Assembly: GCA_030549335.1 (NCBI GenBank)
Contig: CM060187.1
Span: forward strand, 53,960,203 to 54,024,202
Direction: 5' to 3'
Source of the DNA: Pontederia crassipes
Taxonomy: Eukaryota > Streptophyta > Magnoliopsida > Commelinales > Pontederiaceae
DNA: 64,000 nt
Within the stretch, counting starts at the first letter, position 1; each line of letters starts with the position of its first letter. The notes below the pieces were generated by a model. It had not been told where the DNA came from, ran no database searches, and saw only the letters and a list, made by a program, of their open reading frames with translations. Below, in pieces: positions 33,719 to 45,900 of the stretch. A program made the translations under genes and the position numbers.

Positions 33719-35569
33719 ATGAGATGCGCCTTGCCTCTCAACTATGCGCACATCAGCTCTCTCCTCTCGCTCTGCGGCCGAGAGCGAAACCGCCGCCTCG
33801 GCTGCGCCATCCACGCTGCACTGGTCAAGGACGTCCATCGCTTCCTCTTCGACGATGACACGAACAGTCGTCATGTTATGGTCGCCTGTAACGCTCTCAT
33901 CTCTATGTACGCGCGTTGCGGCCAGCTACAGGACGCGCGGAAGGTGTTCGATGGAATGCGGATGAGGGACGCCATATCTTGGAACTCGATCATTTCCGGC
34001 TGTTTGGTGGCGAATGAGCAAGAAAGAGGAGTTTGGTACTTCAGAGAAATGCTGCTGTCTGAAGCAGTGCAGTGCGATCATGCCACCTTTGCGATGCTCT
34101 TGTCCATTTATGTCGAGAGGGAGCTACTCTTTGGGGTCCGTATGGTGCACGCATTGGTTCTCACAAATGGATTTGGAGGGCAAATTCCTGTGGGCAATGC
34201 TCTCGTTAGTGCTTACTTCAAGTGCCAGCATCCAAGTTCAGCACAGATGGTGTTTGGTGGGATGCAACACAGGAATGTTATCACGTGGACAGCTATGATC
34301 TCTGGTTTAGCACAGAGCTTGTTGTACGAGGAGAGTTTGGCGTTGTTTCGGGACATGCAACATTCGGCTGAAGCTAACTCTTTGACCCATGCAAGTGTGT
34401 TGCTGGCTTGTTCTGGATTACGAGCCATTGAAGAAGGCAAACAGGTTCATGGGCTTGCTTTGAAGTCCGGCTTTGAGCTGGACTTGATTGTCCGGAGTGC
34501 TTTGATGGATCTGTATTCAAAGTGTGGCATGATGGAAGAGGCGCTTCAGATGTTTGAGGCTTGCACAGAGCTTGATGAGATTTCCCTCACTGTTATTTTG
34601 GTGGGTTTGGCACAGAATGGGTTTGAGGAACGAGCATTCCAACTTTTCGCTCAAATGGCAAGAGCAGGGATGAAGTTGGATGCTAGCATGATATCTGCTG
34701 TTTTAGGAGCATTCGGTGTTTCAGCTCCATTCACTCTGGGCATACAAATCTATTCTCTGGCAATTAAAAAAGCTATGGGGTCAAATCTCTTTGTTTCTAA
34801 TGGACTCATTAACATGTATGCCAAATGTGGGGAATTACAGGAATCCCTCAAAATCTTCAATTCAATGGAGATTAAGAACTCAGTGTCATGGAACTCCATC
34901 ATAGCGGCTTATGCTCGACACGGCCATGGATATAAAGCCCTTGAGCTCTATGAGGATATGAAAGCAGATGGAGCTGAGCCAACTGATGTCACATTCTTAT
35001 CCTTGCTTCATGCGTGTAGCCATGTGGGTTCTATTAAGAAGGGTTTGGAGTTCTTAAACTTGATGTATTCAGATCACAAGATCATTCCAAGAACTGACCA
35101 TTATGCTTGCGTGGTCGACATGTTGGGGCGAGTTGGGTATTTGAATGAGGCGAAAAAGTTCATAGAAGAACTTCCTATTGAGTCTAATGCTCATTTGTGG
35201 CAGGCATTACTTGGGGCTTGTAGCATTCATGGAAATTTGGAAATGGGAAGATATGCTGCCGAGCGTTTGGTTATGGTTGCACCGGAGTGTTCAGCAGCTT
35301 ATGTGCTATTGGCAAACATATATTCATCAGAGAAGAGGTGGGATGAGAGGGCTAGGATGATCAAGAAGATGAAGAATATGGGAGTAAGAAAGGATACTGG
35401 AGCAATTTGGATTGAGATAGAGAAGGAGGTTCATGTTTTTGTTGTGGAAGATCGAGCTTATCCCCAAGTGGAGGTCATTTATAATGTATTGTTCAATTTG
35501 CTTGCTCTAATTAGACATGAAGAGCATGCGCTGCATGAGAACCTTTTGCTCTCTGGCTTAGAAATTTAG
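33719..35569 (+). CDS. Pentatricopeptide repeat protein, PLS class with E domain
   Basis: PPR proteins bind organellar RNA base by base; PLS-E members usually guide C-to-U editing in mitochondria or plastids. This intronless 616-codon frame is a chain of PPR motifs (for example NALISMYARCGQLQDARKVF, NALVSAYFKCQHPSSAQMVF, SALMDLYSKCGMMEEALQMF, NGLINMYAKCGELQESLKIF, each followed by a W- or S-containing partner). From about residue 490 an E domain begins (LWQALLGACSIHGNLEMG ... AAYVLLANIYSSEKRWDERA ... HVFVVEDRAYPQVEVIYNVL). There is no DYW deaminase, so any editing would need a DYW partner. It resembles Arabidopsis At3g05340 over its whole length (from memory). The ATG at 33719 is the first in-frame start I see; no clear transit peptide follows it, so an upstream spliced start is possible. 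Confidence 0.95.
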   Translation: MRCALPLNYAHISSLLSLCGRERNRRLGCAIHAALVKDVHRFLFDDDTNSRHVMVACNALISMYARCGQLQDARKVFDGMRMRDAISWNSIISGCLVANEQERGVWYFREMLLSEAVQCDHATFAMLLSIYVERELLFGVRMVHALVLTNGFGGQIPVGNALVSAYFKCQHPSSAQMVFGGMQHRNVITWTAMISGLAQSLLYEESLALFRDMQHSAEANSLTHASVLLACSGLRAIEEGKQVHGLALKSGFELDLIVRSALMDLYSKCGMMEEALQMFEACTELDEISLTVILVGLAQNGFEERAFQLFAQMARAGMKLDASMISAVLGAFGVSAPFTLGIQIYSLAIKKAMGSNLFVSNGLINMYAKCGELQESLKIFNSMEIKNSVSWNSIIAAYARHGHGYKALELYEDMKADGAEPTDVTFLSLLHACSHVGSIKKGLEFLNLMYSDHKIIPRTDHYACVVDMLGRVGYLNEAKKFIEELPIESNAHLWQALLGACSIHGNLEMGRYAAERLVMVAPECSAAYVLLANIYSSEKRWDERARMIKKMKNMGVRKDTGAIWIEIEKEVHVFVVEDRAYPQVEVIYNVLFNLLALIRHEEHALHENLLLSGLEI

Positions 35570-35700
35570 GAAGAAGACAGATTCGTGAATCATGAGAATT
35601 ACCCATCATTCTATATAGATATTTTTGTGTATAATTAGAACCATCTATATAAGAAATTACATTATTTGTATATGAATAATATACAAATGGATAGTCCTAA

Positions 35701-36148
35701 TTATGAATCATAATTAGAATCATGCAACACACCGATGCGTCTGCTCAGTTCTTCCTGCAGACTCGCGCTCGTAGTACAAAGTTGGATGGCCGTCGCTAAT
35801 GCTCCGACGTCCTTCCTGATCACATTGAGGTGCATGGCGGAGGCTGCTTGAAGCGATCTGGCATCCTCCAGCTCATGCATGACATGCTGGGCGAGCTTGG
35901 ACGCCTTGAGGATCTCTTTGCTCTCGCCTTCCGCCGCCTTCTCCGCCTGAGTTGACGAGTGGCTCGGTGGTCTTCGCAATCGCAGCGGCAGTAGCCAGCA
36001 CAGCCACAACTGCCCGCAGCACAACCGCTATCGCCAACACTAAGGAGTCAATGAACAATCGTATGATGATCACTGTGCAAACGACTCTCCACACCATAAT
36101 TAATTTGGGAAATGAAGAAAGTTGATTTTGAAAGACTCGGAATAACAA
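35701..36148 (-). pseudogene. Frame-broken small membrane-protein-like gene
   Basis: I do not recognise a family. Two overlapping minus-strand frames look like one protein split by a single-frame shift near 35950. The upstream frame (from ATG near 36098) has a hydrophobic, membrane-like segment with LAIAVVLRAVVAVLATAAAI and reads to KTTEPLV. The downstream frame continues with a charged helical region (EKAAEGESKEILKASKLAQ, then RKDVGALATAIQLC and LQEELSRRIGVLH) to a stop at 35701. Its composition is coding-like and GC-rich against AT-rich flanks. It could be a pseudogene, a true gene with an assembly indel, or one with a small unseen intron. Its tail faces the end of the PPR gene, 132 bp away. 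Confidence 0.4.
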
Positions 36149-36189
36149 AATTAGATCGGATCAATGGCGAATCAAATGCGAAAACTTAC

Positions 36190-36812
36190 AGTCGTCCATC
36201 GCTCTTTTTCGATCACGAACAAATTGTTCATCTTCTTATGTTCATGAACAATTGATGAAATGGACTTTCAAAATCATACCATAAAAATCTATTCTTCTTA
36301 GCACGGATGGAAAATGCAAAAGAAAAAATTTTCACCAAATATATTTTATTCAAATTGTTGTGTGTTTCGAGACCATGACCATATATTTATAGTAGAAATA
36401 AGAGGTTTGAAGTTTCACCCATCATGAAACCTTCAAATGCACCTTTTGATCTCCATATCTATTTTTTTTTTACATTGATGTACCTTTTGATCATCATGTA
36501 TATATCATTTCATCATAATATATTAGTATATGAACACATATACATCCTTATACTTTATACACTTTTTTGTATATATATATGTATATATATACATCCATTA
36601 AACTTTATACATCTTTTGGTATATATATACACCCTTTAACCTTTTGGTATATACGTCTTTTGATCTTTACACATATAATTCTATATCATTTCATATTTTG
36701 AGTATGCCCATAAATACTTTGATAATTTTATTTGGGCTTTAATATATTTTGACAATTCTTAATTGTATAATTATTTTCTTATTAAATCTAATGTTGGAAT
36801 TATGTTCCAACA
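36190..36812 (-). mobile_element. Probable 3' LTR of a decayed copia element
   Basis: On the minus strand a polypurine tract (CCCAAGGGAAAGAT) is directly followed by TGTTGGAACATAATTCCAACA, a typical copia LTR start with its own short palindrome. AT-rich sequence with TATA runs (36540-36640) follows. The far end is not fixed; about 36190 is an estimate. Confidence 0.5.
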
Positions 36813-39300
36813 ATCTTTCCCTTGGGTTACATATGAAACTTTATAATTATATATATCAAAATGAGCTCAACTTTGTTGTCAAAATCATAATGCCTTAAAA
36901 CAATCTCATTTATTAATTATACTAATAAAGGATCAAAGTAGTCTTTGTTGCATTCATCGCAGCTTGACTCAACAATGATCACATATATCAATACAATCAA
37001 TAACAAGATCTTGATATGTATGTGTAGCATGGAAGTTATTGATCATAACATGCATACTTCTAATTGGTCCACTTTACCAAGATCAAACTCAATAAAGAGT
37101 GAATCTGAACTGTAGATCTGTAGATATTAACCTTAATATATAAGTTGAACTATAAGATAATATATATGAGCATTTATAATACAAGCTCCCAATGAAACTG
37201 AATATCCTGAATTAAAATGACACCTATATTATCGGTGTACTCGAGAAACACCTTGGGTGATAATACCTTAGTAGGTGGATCCACAATAATAGAGTTTGTC
37301 CTAATAAGCTCAATAGACATTATTGTTCACTCTTTCTTTTAACAATAAGGAGCTTGACTTTAATGTGCCTTAATTTTGTTGTGCTCCTATTGTTATTGAA
37401 ATATATAACTGTCACCTTATTATCACAAAAAAATGTTTTTAATGGTCTTTTAATACCATCAACTATTCATAATTTCGTGACAAAATTTTACAGCCAAATT
37501 TCATAATTAGATGCCTCATAGCACGCAATGAATTTTACTTTCATGAAGAGTGCAATAATTAACTATTTGAAAATCGTAAATAAATATAATACAAACTAAA
37601 AATAAATGTAATCGTAGATTTCATACTATCTTGGGCATTTAACAACCTATGATCTCAACATGATCTATCATCTGATATGTCAACATATTGTCCTTTGCCC
37701 TCTGTAAAACATCGTAGAACATTTTTTAGTAATTTCCATTAATCCATTCTTGGATTACTTAAATATTTGCTTAATATCTCACTATTATACGCAATATTCG
37801 AATGCGTATAATCTTGAGCATAAATAAGACTTTCTATTGCTAATGCATAAGAAATGTTCTAAATTTTCATTCCCTCAAAGTCATTATCATGACACTGATT
37901 GTGACTAAACTTATCTCCTTTAGATGGAGTACTTCTTGACTTGTAAGCATAATTTTATTATGTCTAAATTTGCAACACAAAAGATATATCACAAAGATTT
38001 TTTTTAATCTAAAAATGCCTTATAAAAAATCTCTTGGTTTCTTAAATGTGCTTACTCCCACCAAACTTATGATATACACAATGTGTATTGAGTTCATTTC
38101 AAAATCAAATGAGATGATAACTTCATGAAACTTGTGATATTAATATCCATATGATGTGGTTCAAAACTAAAATGTGCTACTAAATGTCGTTATAATATTA
38201 GAAGAGTTATGACATTCAGCCACGCCAGAGTGACTTCCGAAGCGCTGTCCAACTCGTAGCTCTTCTTGTTTCACGTTCCCTTTCCGATGAAAACGAGAAA
38301 GAAATATGTCAACCACTGCTACCTATATATTGGACCTTTTGAGTAAGAGTCAAGAGGATCTTATGAGAATTGAATATTTTCGCATAGAAGATGTAGAAGA
38401 CATATTGGACACTCTGTAGAAATATTTTGAAATGGATTTACCTAAGAATAAATTCTCATTTTAAATCCATTCTAATTAGTTCATTTTCTTTTTTTCTTAT
38501 TTCTGTTTGAAAAAGAAAAAAAGAAAAAGATTAGAAACTTATTTTTTTGTCTTTGGTGCGATCCCTATTTTCGCGGAATGATCATAAAAAAATGTAGGTA
38601 TCTAGGGAATAGTCAAGAAAAAATGTCTCTTGAAAATCAATGTCTTCTTTCTTTATAAAGCCTAATAAACACTTTTGAGCAATGAAATAAATCCTAAGCA
38701 TTATATTCATTAATGACATCCATTCACTATTAAGAATTTGAAACTTTCCATAACCTCATGGATGTTAGATTGGATCATCCTCCATTATATCAATATCAAC
38801 TAGATGTTATATTGTATAGCCAAATGAGACTACACTTCTTTTCTCTAGTGGATTTCTTAATGGCATTCGTATTTGTTGAAATCTTAATTAATTTCTCCTT
38901 AAAGATAACGTTTCTAATATTATCTCATCCCTCAAACTCAACATCCTCAAAGAACTTAGCATTCTTAAGTCTTATCAATCATATCTCAAAGATTTCAAGA
39001 AAATCTTGATTGTAACCACAACCTTTAGGTATAGTACATCTAAATATTTTTGAAATGACATCCTTAATTACTTATGCTATTGGATTACTCCCACTTTTTG
39101 TATCTCACTCATTTCATTAGAAGTACTCTTATTAATAATTCAGTGGGTTTGGCAATCCTCGAAGCATAATTCAAAAAACATGACTTTAAGAGTGATATTA
39201 ATACTCTGTCATTATACATAAGAATTGACTTGATGCTCATGTTGATGTTACTAGCAAATATAGAAATTGAACAGTTAACAAAACATAAATACAAAATCAA
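36813..39300 (-). mobile_element. Decayed Ty1/copia pol remnant
   Basis: Read on the minus strand with frameshifts and stops, copia landmarks appear in order. There is a linker before reverse transcriptase (MESFKFLIVNGCH-like text for the usual MES..S..W..AM), a YAQDYTHSNIAYNSEILSKY-like segment corresponding to the RNase H-side LMYAQ..TRPDIA, and CDNKVTVIYFNNN- and TKLRHIKVKLLIV-like text for the RNase H and C-terminal block. It then runs into the polypurine tract at about 36813. No open frame is long enough to act. The 5' LTR was not found. Confidence 0.6.
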
Positions 39301-39740
39301 GCCATATAACAAAATTTAAGTAAGGACAAATCCCGTCGCATATCACAAACTCACAATATTAATATTTAGTCTTTGGACAAAAATACTAACTTGTAAGTGG
39401 TATCTTCTCATGGTAATAATTTGATAATAAAATAACATATTGGATAATAATTTTTTTTGAACCAATTTATTATTCATTAATATAAAATAATTATTATTAA
39501 TTGTTGCCATGATACAATAGCAAAATATAATTATGGACAAACTCCATCACAAGACATCGACACAATATTACTATTTAGTTTTTAGACAAAAATACTAACT
39601 TGTAAGTGATATCTTCTCATGGTAACAAGTTGATAATAAAACAATAAGAATAATAGAATATGAATACATAATAATATAAAAATAAAATAATAATAATAAA
39701 TAATAAAACAATAAAATAACAAGAATTATCAAGTTGATAT
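39301..39740. repeat. Direct repeat, ~210-bp period, AT-rich
   Basis: CAAAAATACTAACTTGTAAG and the following ATCTTCTCATGGTAA occur at about 39378-39418 and again at 39586-39626. A third ATATCTTCTCATGG is at 39737. The right boundary meets a GC-rich block at 39750. Confidence 0.65.
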
Positions 39741-39830
39741 CTTCTCATGGCGAGCGCGCACGGGAGAGAGAGGGAGGGGGGCGATGGCTCCCTTCTGGTT
39801 GAGCTCGTCGGCGCGCCAGCGAGCGGTGCC

Positions 39831-39966
39831 CACTAAAAGAAAAATGTTGATTTTTGATGACGCGGATTTCTGTTGTCGATAAACCCGTCTAAAATGATGT
39901 TTTTCGATAGATTTTTCCTCATTTCTGATGACCATGACCGTCAGAAAATGACATTTTTTTGTAGTG
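39831..39966. mobile_element. Miniature CACTA-type element, 136 bp
   Basis: It starts CACTAAAAGAAAAATG and ends with TTTTTTTGTAGTG, the hallmark CACTA...TAGTG termini. Sub-terminal GATGAC/GTCAGAAATGACA words are inverted. Flanking triplets GCC and GCT are near but not identical. Confidence 0.7.
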
Positions 39967-40650
39967 GCTGGCCTTGGCCATTTTTTATTTTACTATTAGT
40001 TTATTAATTATTATATATTTTTATTATTTTATTATTTTTAAATGATGTGGATGAAAGAGAAAAGTTCACATGGCGGCCGCGTAAGCGAGGAAACTGGAAA
40101 ACCCACTATCAACAATCAAGATGACTAATCATGAAAAAAAAATCAAAATGGAAGGATGTTCTTATTACAAATTAAAATTGGAGGACCATTTGAAAACCGA
40201 CTCAAAATCGGAGACGATGCGTGTAATTTACCCAAATTAATGTGCGATCCAAATGTGACAATGGAATAATGAGAATCGAAATTCTCACTCACAAAATGTA
40301 ATCATCATGTCACCACTTCCAAATGCTTGGGTGATAACGTAAGAAAGAATACAGAGTTTGTCGTATTGATTTGTGATTTTGGAAGGAAAAAAAAACTAAA
40401 TAAATATGATGTGATAATAAATATATAAACTTTGCATAAAGACTTCTTCCGTACCCTAAGCTTTAATTTGTTCAGAAAAGGCGAATTGATGCTAACTTGT
40501 CGATATCACAACAGTTATAGGAACGCCAATTCGACCTCTCTTGATCTGCTTTTAGGATTTTGAAAATAGCTTGCGAATGTAATTCAGTAAGCAAACAAAT
40601 CTTATCAGTGCATCATGAAGAAAATGCAGCTGGTCAACTCTCTCTCTCTC
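39967..40650. other. Intergenic, AT-rich, nothing assigned
   Basis: Words such as TTGGAGGACCATTTGAAAACC and GATGCGTGTAATTTACCC (40170-40240) resemble MITE ends but have no partner I could find. No gene is supported. Confidence 0.4.

Positions 40651-40653
<3 letters not shown>

Positions 40654-40722
<69 letters not shown>
40654..40722. repeat. (AT)n microsatellite, ~34 units
   Basis: A pure AT run of about 69 bp preceded by a short (TC)n. It is likely highly variable in length. Confidence 0.95.
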
Positions 40723-40723
<1 letters not shown>

Positions 40724-42060
40724 GGTAGAAAGGATAAATATCACATTGCATATGAATACACGTCACTTCTCTTCTCCAACTATATAAATTGACATGCTAC
40801 GGGGTCGCTCATTGTCAGCAGAAAGAGGTCGACTGATTAACGAAGATCTATCTTCCCAAGTGGTTCCCTCAGTCAATTGATACCCGGGTTGAATTTTAAT
40901 TGATCGACCGGTGTTAGTAATATTGGATTTGAGTTTCAATTGGCCGAGGGGGACTAGTAGGATTCGATCTTTTTTTATCATTTTATCTTTTCGACTTCGA
41001 ATTAGTCGCACGTTAATAGTCTTGAATACGAGAGTCTTCTCTCGTAAATTCGGAACCATGCTTAAAAAAAAATTAAAGAACATCTTCCGCTATGGAGTAT
41101 TATCATATTGTAGACGTTTATGATGTTGACATGTTTGACATCTATTAAAAATGAGTAACTTCTTCGCTCCAGAATAATGCCCCCTTGTTAATAATATTCT
41201 TCTTGAAATAAAATGATGCCGAGTTCAAACATTACATCTTCCCAATTCCCATGACTTCCATATATTTTATCCATCGTTCGCACATCAAAAGGTCAATTAA
41301 ATCTTTATTAAAACAAATTGGCTAAGTGATTCGCGATATTACCAATTTTCGCAATTTCCACATGTTTTTACTCTTCTTAAACCTAGTTCAATAAGGAAAA
41401 AATAAATAAATAGAGGAAAAATAAAAAAAAGAATTATTAACTCAAATCTATTCAACATAAATAAATATGTGACATTTTCAATTTGAGTGTAACATTCGTT
41501 CTAAGCGTCCACGCAATTTTGCCAAAATTAATCACTATTATATTTCCATGTATACTTCACATCATTTATGCTTATTAGCCCCGTTTTCATTGAGTGAAGC
41601 ATGATATCATCCGCTCCGAGCACTGAGCTCCACGATTTTATTAAAAATCGTTACCTTTAATCAAGATCATACTCTCGAATATATTAACATCTCTCTTATG
41701 AATTTAAAGCATGCTCCATACATAAAAAAATTAAATGTAATTAACTCATTCTCGATAACCATTTTTTTCTATTAAATAAAATCTCAATTATTTTTACATT
41801 AAAAATGATGTTATTTCTTAGAATTTTATGCAATATTTGAATCCAATTTATTTCCTAAAGTGCAGTATAATTCAAGTTAAAGTGATACGTTAACTGCTAA
41901 ATTATTTAAAGATTAATTGGTGAGACAGATATAGGTGGTGCTGAAGGGAAGGCTTGATGGATGACAAATTGTGAGTGCTTAAGTCTTACGAGGCGGCGTG
42001 TGATTGGGGAATCAGATTGAAATCAAGGCCTGAAATCAAAGTGTAGCACATGTTTCTTTT
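40723..42060. other. Intergenic, nothing assigned
   Basis: The frames at 40763-41123 on both strands are short and have no family character. The remainder is AT-rich. I see no gene or RNA. Confidence 0.45.
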
Positions 42061-42072
42061 TTTTCTTTTTTT

Positions 42073-42110
42073 TTTGTGTGTGTGTGGGGGGGGGGGGGGG
42101 GGGGGGGGGG
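42073..42110. repeat. (GT)n plus run of about 25 G
   Basis: A T-tract leads into about five GT units and then an uninterrupted run of about 25 G, extraordinary in this AT-rich neighbourhood. The exact count is unsafe because homopolymers are error-prone. Confidence 0.9.
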
Positions 42111-42560
42111 TGAGGTTGTTGGTTGGTTAGTTATTTTTTTCTTATTTTCGCTCTCTCTCACATTTATATTATAAAATAATTTATTTATTAAATATAAAAT
42201 ATTTACAATAAATAATTAATATACTCTTATTTATTACTTATTATTTTATTTAAAATTTTAATATTTTGTTAAATACAATTAATTTTAAAATAAATTTTAT
42301 ATTTAAATAATACATTTTTAAACAAAATTTTTCCATAAAAAATAATTTTAATTTTTATTCATAATAAAATTATACTTTATTTTTATAATAATTATTTTTA
42401 TTCAAAATTCGTAAAAAATTAATTCTATCACATCTATTTTTTTCTATCACCTCATCATTATGTTTCATTCAATTCAAACGCACCTTGAACTAATCTATCA
42501 ATTTAAATCTATCAATTCAATTATTTTCAAACGATATGTGTGTTTCCAAACGTAGCCTAG
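42111..42560. repeat. AT-rich element related to 58148
   Basis: TATAAAATAATTTATTTATTAAATATAAA and TTTTGTTAAATA words, then CTATCACATCTATTTTTTTC and CCTCATCATTA, recur in order at 58390-59140. Both are copies of one non-coding element, ending near CCAAACGTAGCC here. Confidence 0.55.
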
Positions 42561-42962
42561 AAAATAAGAGGAAATGTTACCATTATATTACTGCCATCTC
42601 ATTTACTCATTTATGCCGGTCAGAGATTCACATGGACAGCGGCACAAGACAAACATAGCACCGGGCTGTTGCTGGTATGGTGTCAATGCAGCACCGAAGT
42701 TGACATGCTCTCTATGTCAATGACACATCAATCTCAGATTATGGTGTTGAGACTGCTGCATCTGCAGTACAAAATTGGAGAATGCCTAGACAAGTAGAGG
42801 TTGTACATTTCTCCGGAATCACATATTGTCGGAAACATCTCATACATGGCATGCAACTCACAGGTTTTTCCTTTTTTTTTTAACAAAGATAATACATGTG
42901 ATGGAACACCGAAAGAGTATGAAGTTTGTAGAGAGAAGTGACTTCACCTCTGGATGTTAATT

Positions 42963-45900
42963 TCATTTTCCAACTCCGAGTTCCTTTGCCATGTCTCTGT
43001 TCAGGCTGAACTGCAATGTGTTGTGCCATGGGAAAAGGGTACGAGTTACTGGAAGCTTCCTGCGTAAATCCTGTGCAATATCAAACAATTGAGAATATTT
43101 TTCAGTAGGTAGATAGTAGGCTTGTCCAAATATAACAAGAACCTCATGGAAAAGTGAACAAAATTGCCACTGTATCACTTCAAACCTTTGATGCCTGTGA
43201 AAGCATCAATAAATAGGAACTGAATGACAACCAGAGCTTTGTTCCTATAATGAATGGGTACATTGGCAACTAAAACTGAAGTACTTCATATAACATCTGG
43301 ATAACCCAATGCAATCACATCTTTAATAGTGATTGAAAAAAAAAACAGAAACATAGATAAATTTTAACCATATGTTAGACCATAATATATAAATCTTAAT
43401 GATTCTCACATAAACAAGTTGATTGTGATATTAGAGATCCCAACTAGCAACATCATAATAGCACAGTACCTTGAAAGTTGTGTCAGAGAGGTTTAGATAT
43501 GATGCCTGTATGTTCAAAAGGATAATATAATAAAAAAATTGATAAAATATATGAAACAAATAAAATAAGATGGCACAAACGCACACGAACCTCAAGAGAT
43601 GCCATGAATTCAATCTCATGTTGGCGAATCGACTTGGTTATTGAGATGGCACATTCTTCTCGGGACTAGAAAAAGGTTATGTACCATTATGTCATTGTGG
43701 TAATCCCTTCAATAAGATAAATTGGCAGATTAATTGCTCTAGCCAAACATGATCTTCCAACACGGCCATATTACTATATTCTGTGTATATGTACATAGAA
43801 AACCAAAAGAGGGCCTAAAAATTATTCCATGTTTACATCCCATCTTTTTTTTAGCAAAAGTTTTTCTGCATTAGGAAAGAATTCAATTGTTACAGTAGGA
43901 CTGGTGCAGATATGGCACAAGCAAGCAACCAAAGCATATTAAGAGGAAAGAGATGGAAACATCACTTTCAATAAGTTGTGATTCAGTGAAATAAATTTAC
44001 ATAAATGCTTTGAATTTCACCTTCATAGTATTGGCTATGAAACTCCGCCTATGTTTTATAGCCGGTCCCAAGCCCGGATAAAGGAGGAGGGTTGTGTTAG
44101 GCCCCGATAGCCAGCGTAAAACCCTGTCGAATCTCATGAACATGGATCAACGAATGCGTCATATGATTCATGTAGCCGACCCCACCTAGTGGGATAAGAC
44201 TTTGTTGTTGTTGTTGTATAGTATTGGCTATGAGTGAGATGGCTTAGGTTAAGTTTGTTTTGCTGAAAAAAAGTCCCGGAGAAAAATCATTTTTCAAAAA
44301 GTAATTCCCAGAAATGAGTTTCCATTTGTTAATAAATTTAGTTTTTTATTACTTTTATAATTGAATGTGAGGCAGCGAAGACTAAAAATGCATTCCACTT
44401 TTCGGAGGGGACCTTAAATTTGTATACAACTTTTTGGTTAGGCGAAAATTATTTTCCATTGATCTATGATTGGTAAACATAGAAAAAACAGCAAAAATTA
44501 TCCTAACAGTCATCTTTCCTGAATCAAACAAAAATTATTGTTCTTATCTTAAACATCTATGACAAACACTTCTATTTGATATGCAATTATAAGCATCAAA
44601 TCAATAAAATATCATCATCTATAGTACTTATAAATGGTTGCATATATCATCCATATGTTCTTATTGATTCAATAAAGACAACCTGCAAGATGGTGGAATC
44701 TTTGCACTCATTATCTGCATCGAGCTGCACATTCCCTTCTTCGAAGTAATGGCCACCTACCTGAACGAGGTAGAGAGACTGTGTTAAGGAAAAAATGTCA
44801 AACATAGGAGATTGGCTAAATTTACTATAGTCGGTGACATGAATATTACTTTCATCTTTCCAATAATTCCAATGGCTTGCACAGCACAGTTGAATTCAAT
44901 ATCCCATATGGACTGCCAGCTTCCATTGCTGGAAATTACAATGTCAAAGCATTCAGGAACTAATAAAAGTTCAAAATCCACTTCAGAAACAACAGGGGTA
45001 TTTTATTGATCCTGCAGGCAACTAGATTCCTTTATCAGACATACCTCCATATTGGAAGTATATAAAGGCCCGTGTTACATCAGTTTTATGATATTACGAA
45101 AGAAATTTTGAGTGAATACATTGACATCCTTTGTTGTAAAATAGCTACAATAGCTTATATTAAAAAGTACAATGACTAGTTGTGCCGATAGAAACCGCCA
45201 TAAAAAAAGCTTCATCAAAGTGAAAACACAATAGAGGTCAAACATCTAAAAAAAGCAGGAAAAATAATTAAAGCAAGTCACTAGCAATTGAAATAAAAGA
45301 ACAATGATATACTCATAAATGAAAGAAGCAAACCATCCGGGACACCACTTTATGGTTTCTTTGATGATGTGAGACAAGTATCATTTTCTTCTTATCTTCA
45401 TAAATTCTGCTTTTTTTTGCTTCCACTAGAATCTTCAAAGGCTCTTTGATGATAATGTCAAAAAAATAATAATAACAGAAAGGCTCCTTCATTGGTGCAG
45501 ACTGTCAAACAATCTTTCTTTTTCAATATTCTGGTCCTGTTTGGCACAACTGAAATATTCCAACAGCAAGAATAATATGCAGAGAACAATTATGTTCTTA
45601 CACAATTCTTCCATTAAATTTTGTTCCTGCTGTGTTCTACAACAGAGACGACATGCACTTCCAGCAAAAGTTTTACATTCGACCTATTGGATGATGGTTA
45701 AAGAGCACTTTAAAAGCAGGACTGTTATTAGCAGAAAAAGGATCATGAAACATCTCGTAGAATGAAAATGAGTTTGCAGCTGAATCATAGTGGAAAATGT
45801 GAATGGCCTTTTTTCATAAGAACTATGAAAAGGGTATTTTTTGTTTAACAGAATCATCAATTTAACCCTAAAGAAAGAGGCCAACAATAAGATATTGATG

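Noticed and set aside
40560-40787. 75-codon frame
   Set aside because: Mostly translated (AT)n microsatellite (IYIYIY).
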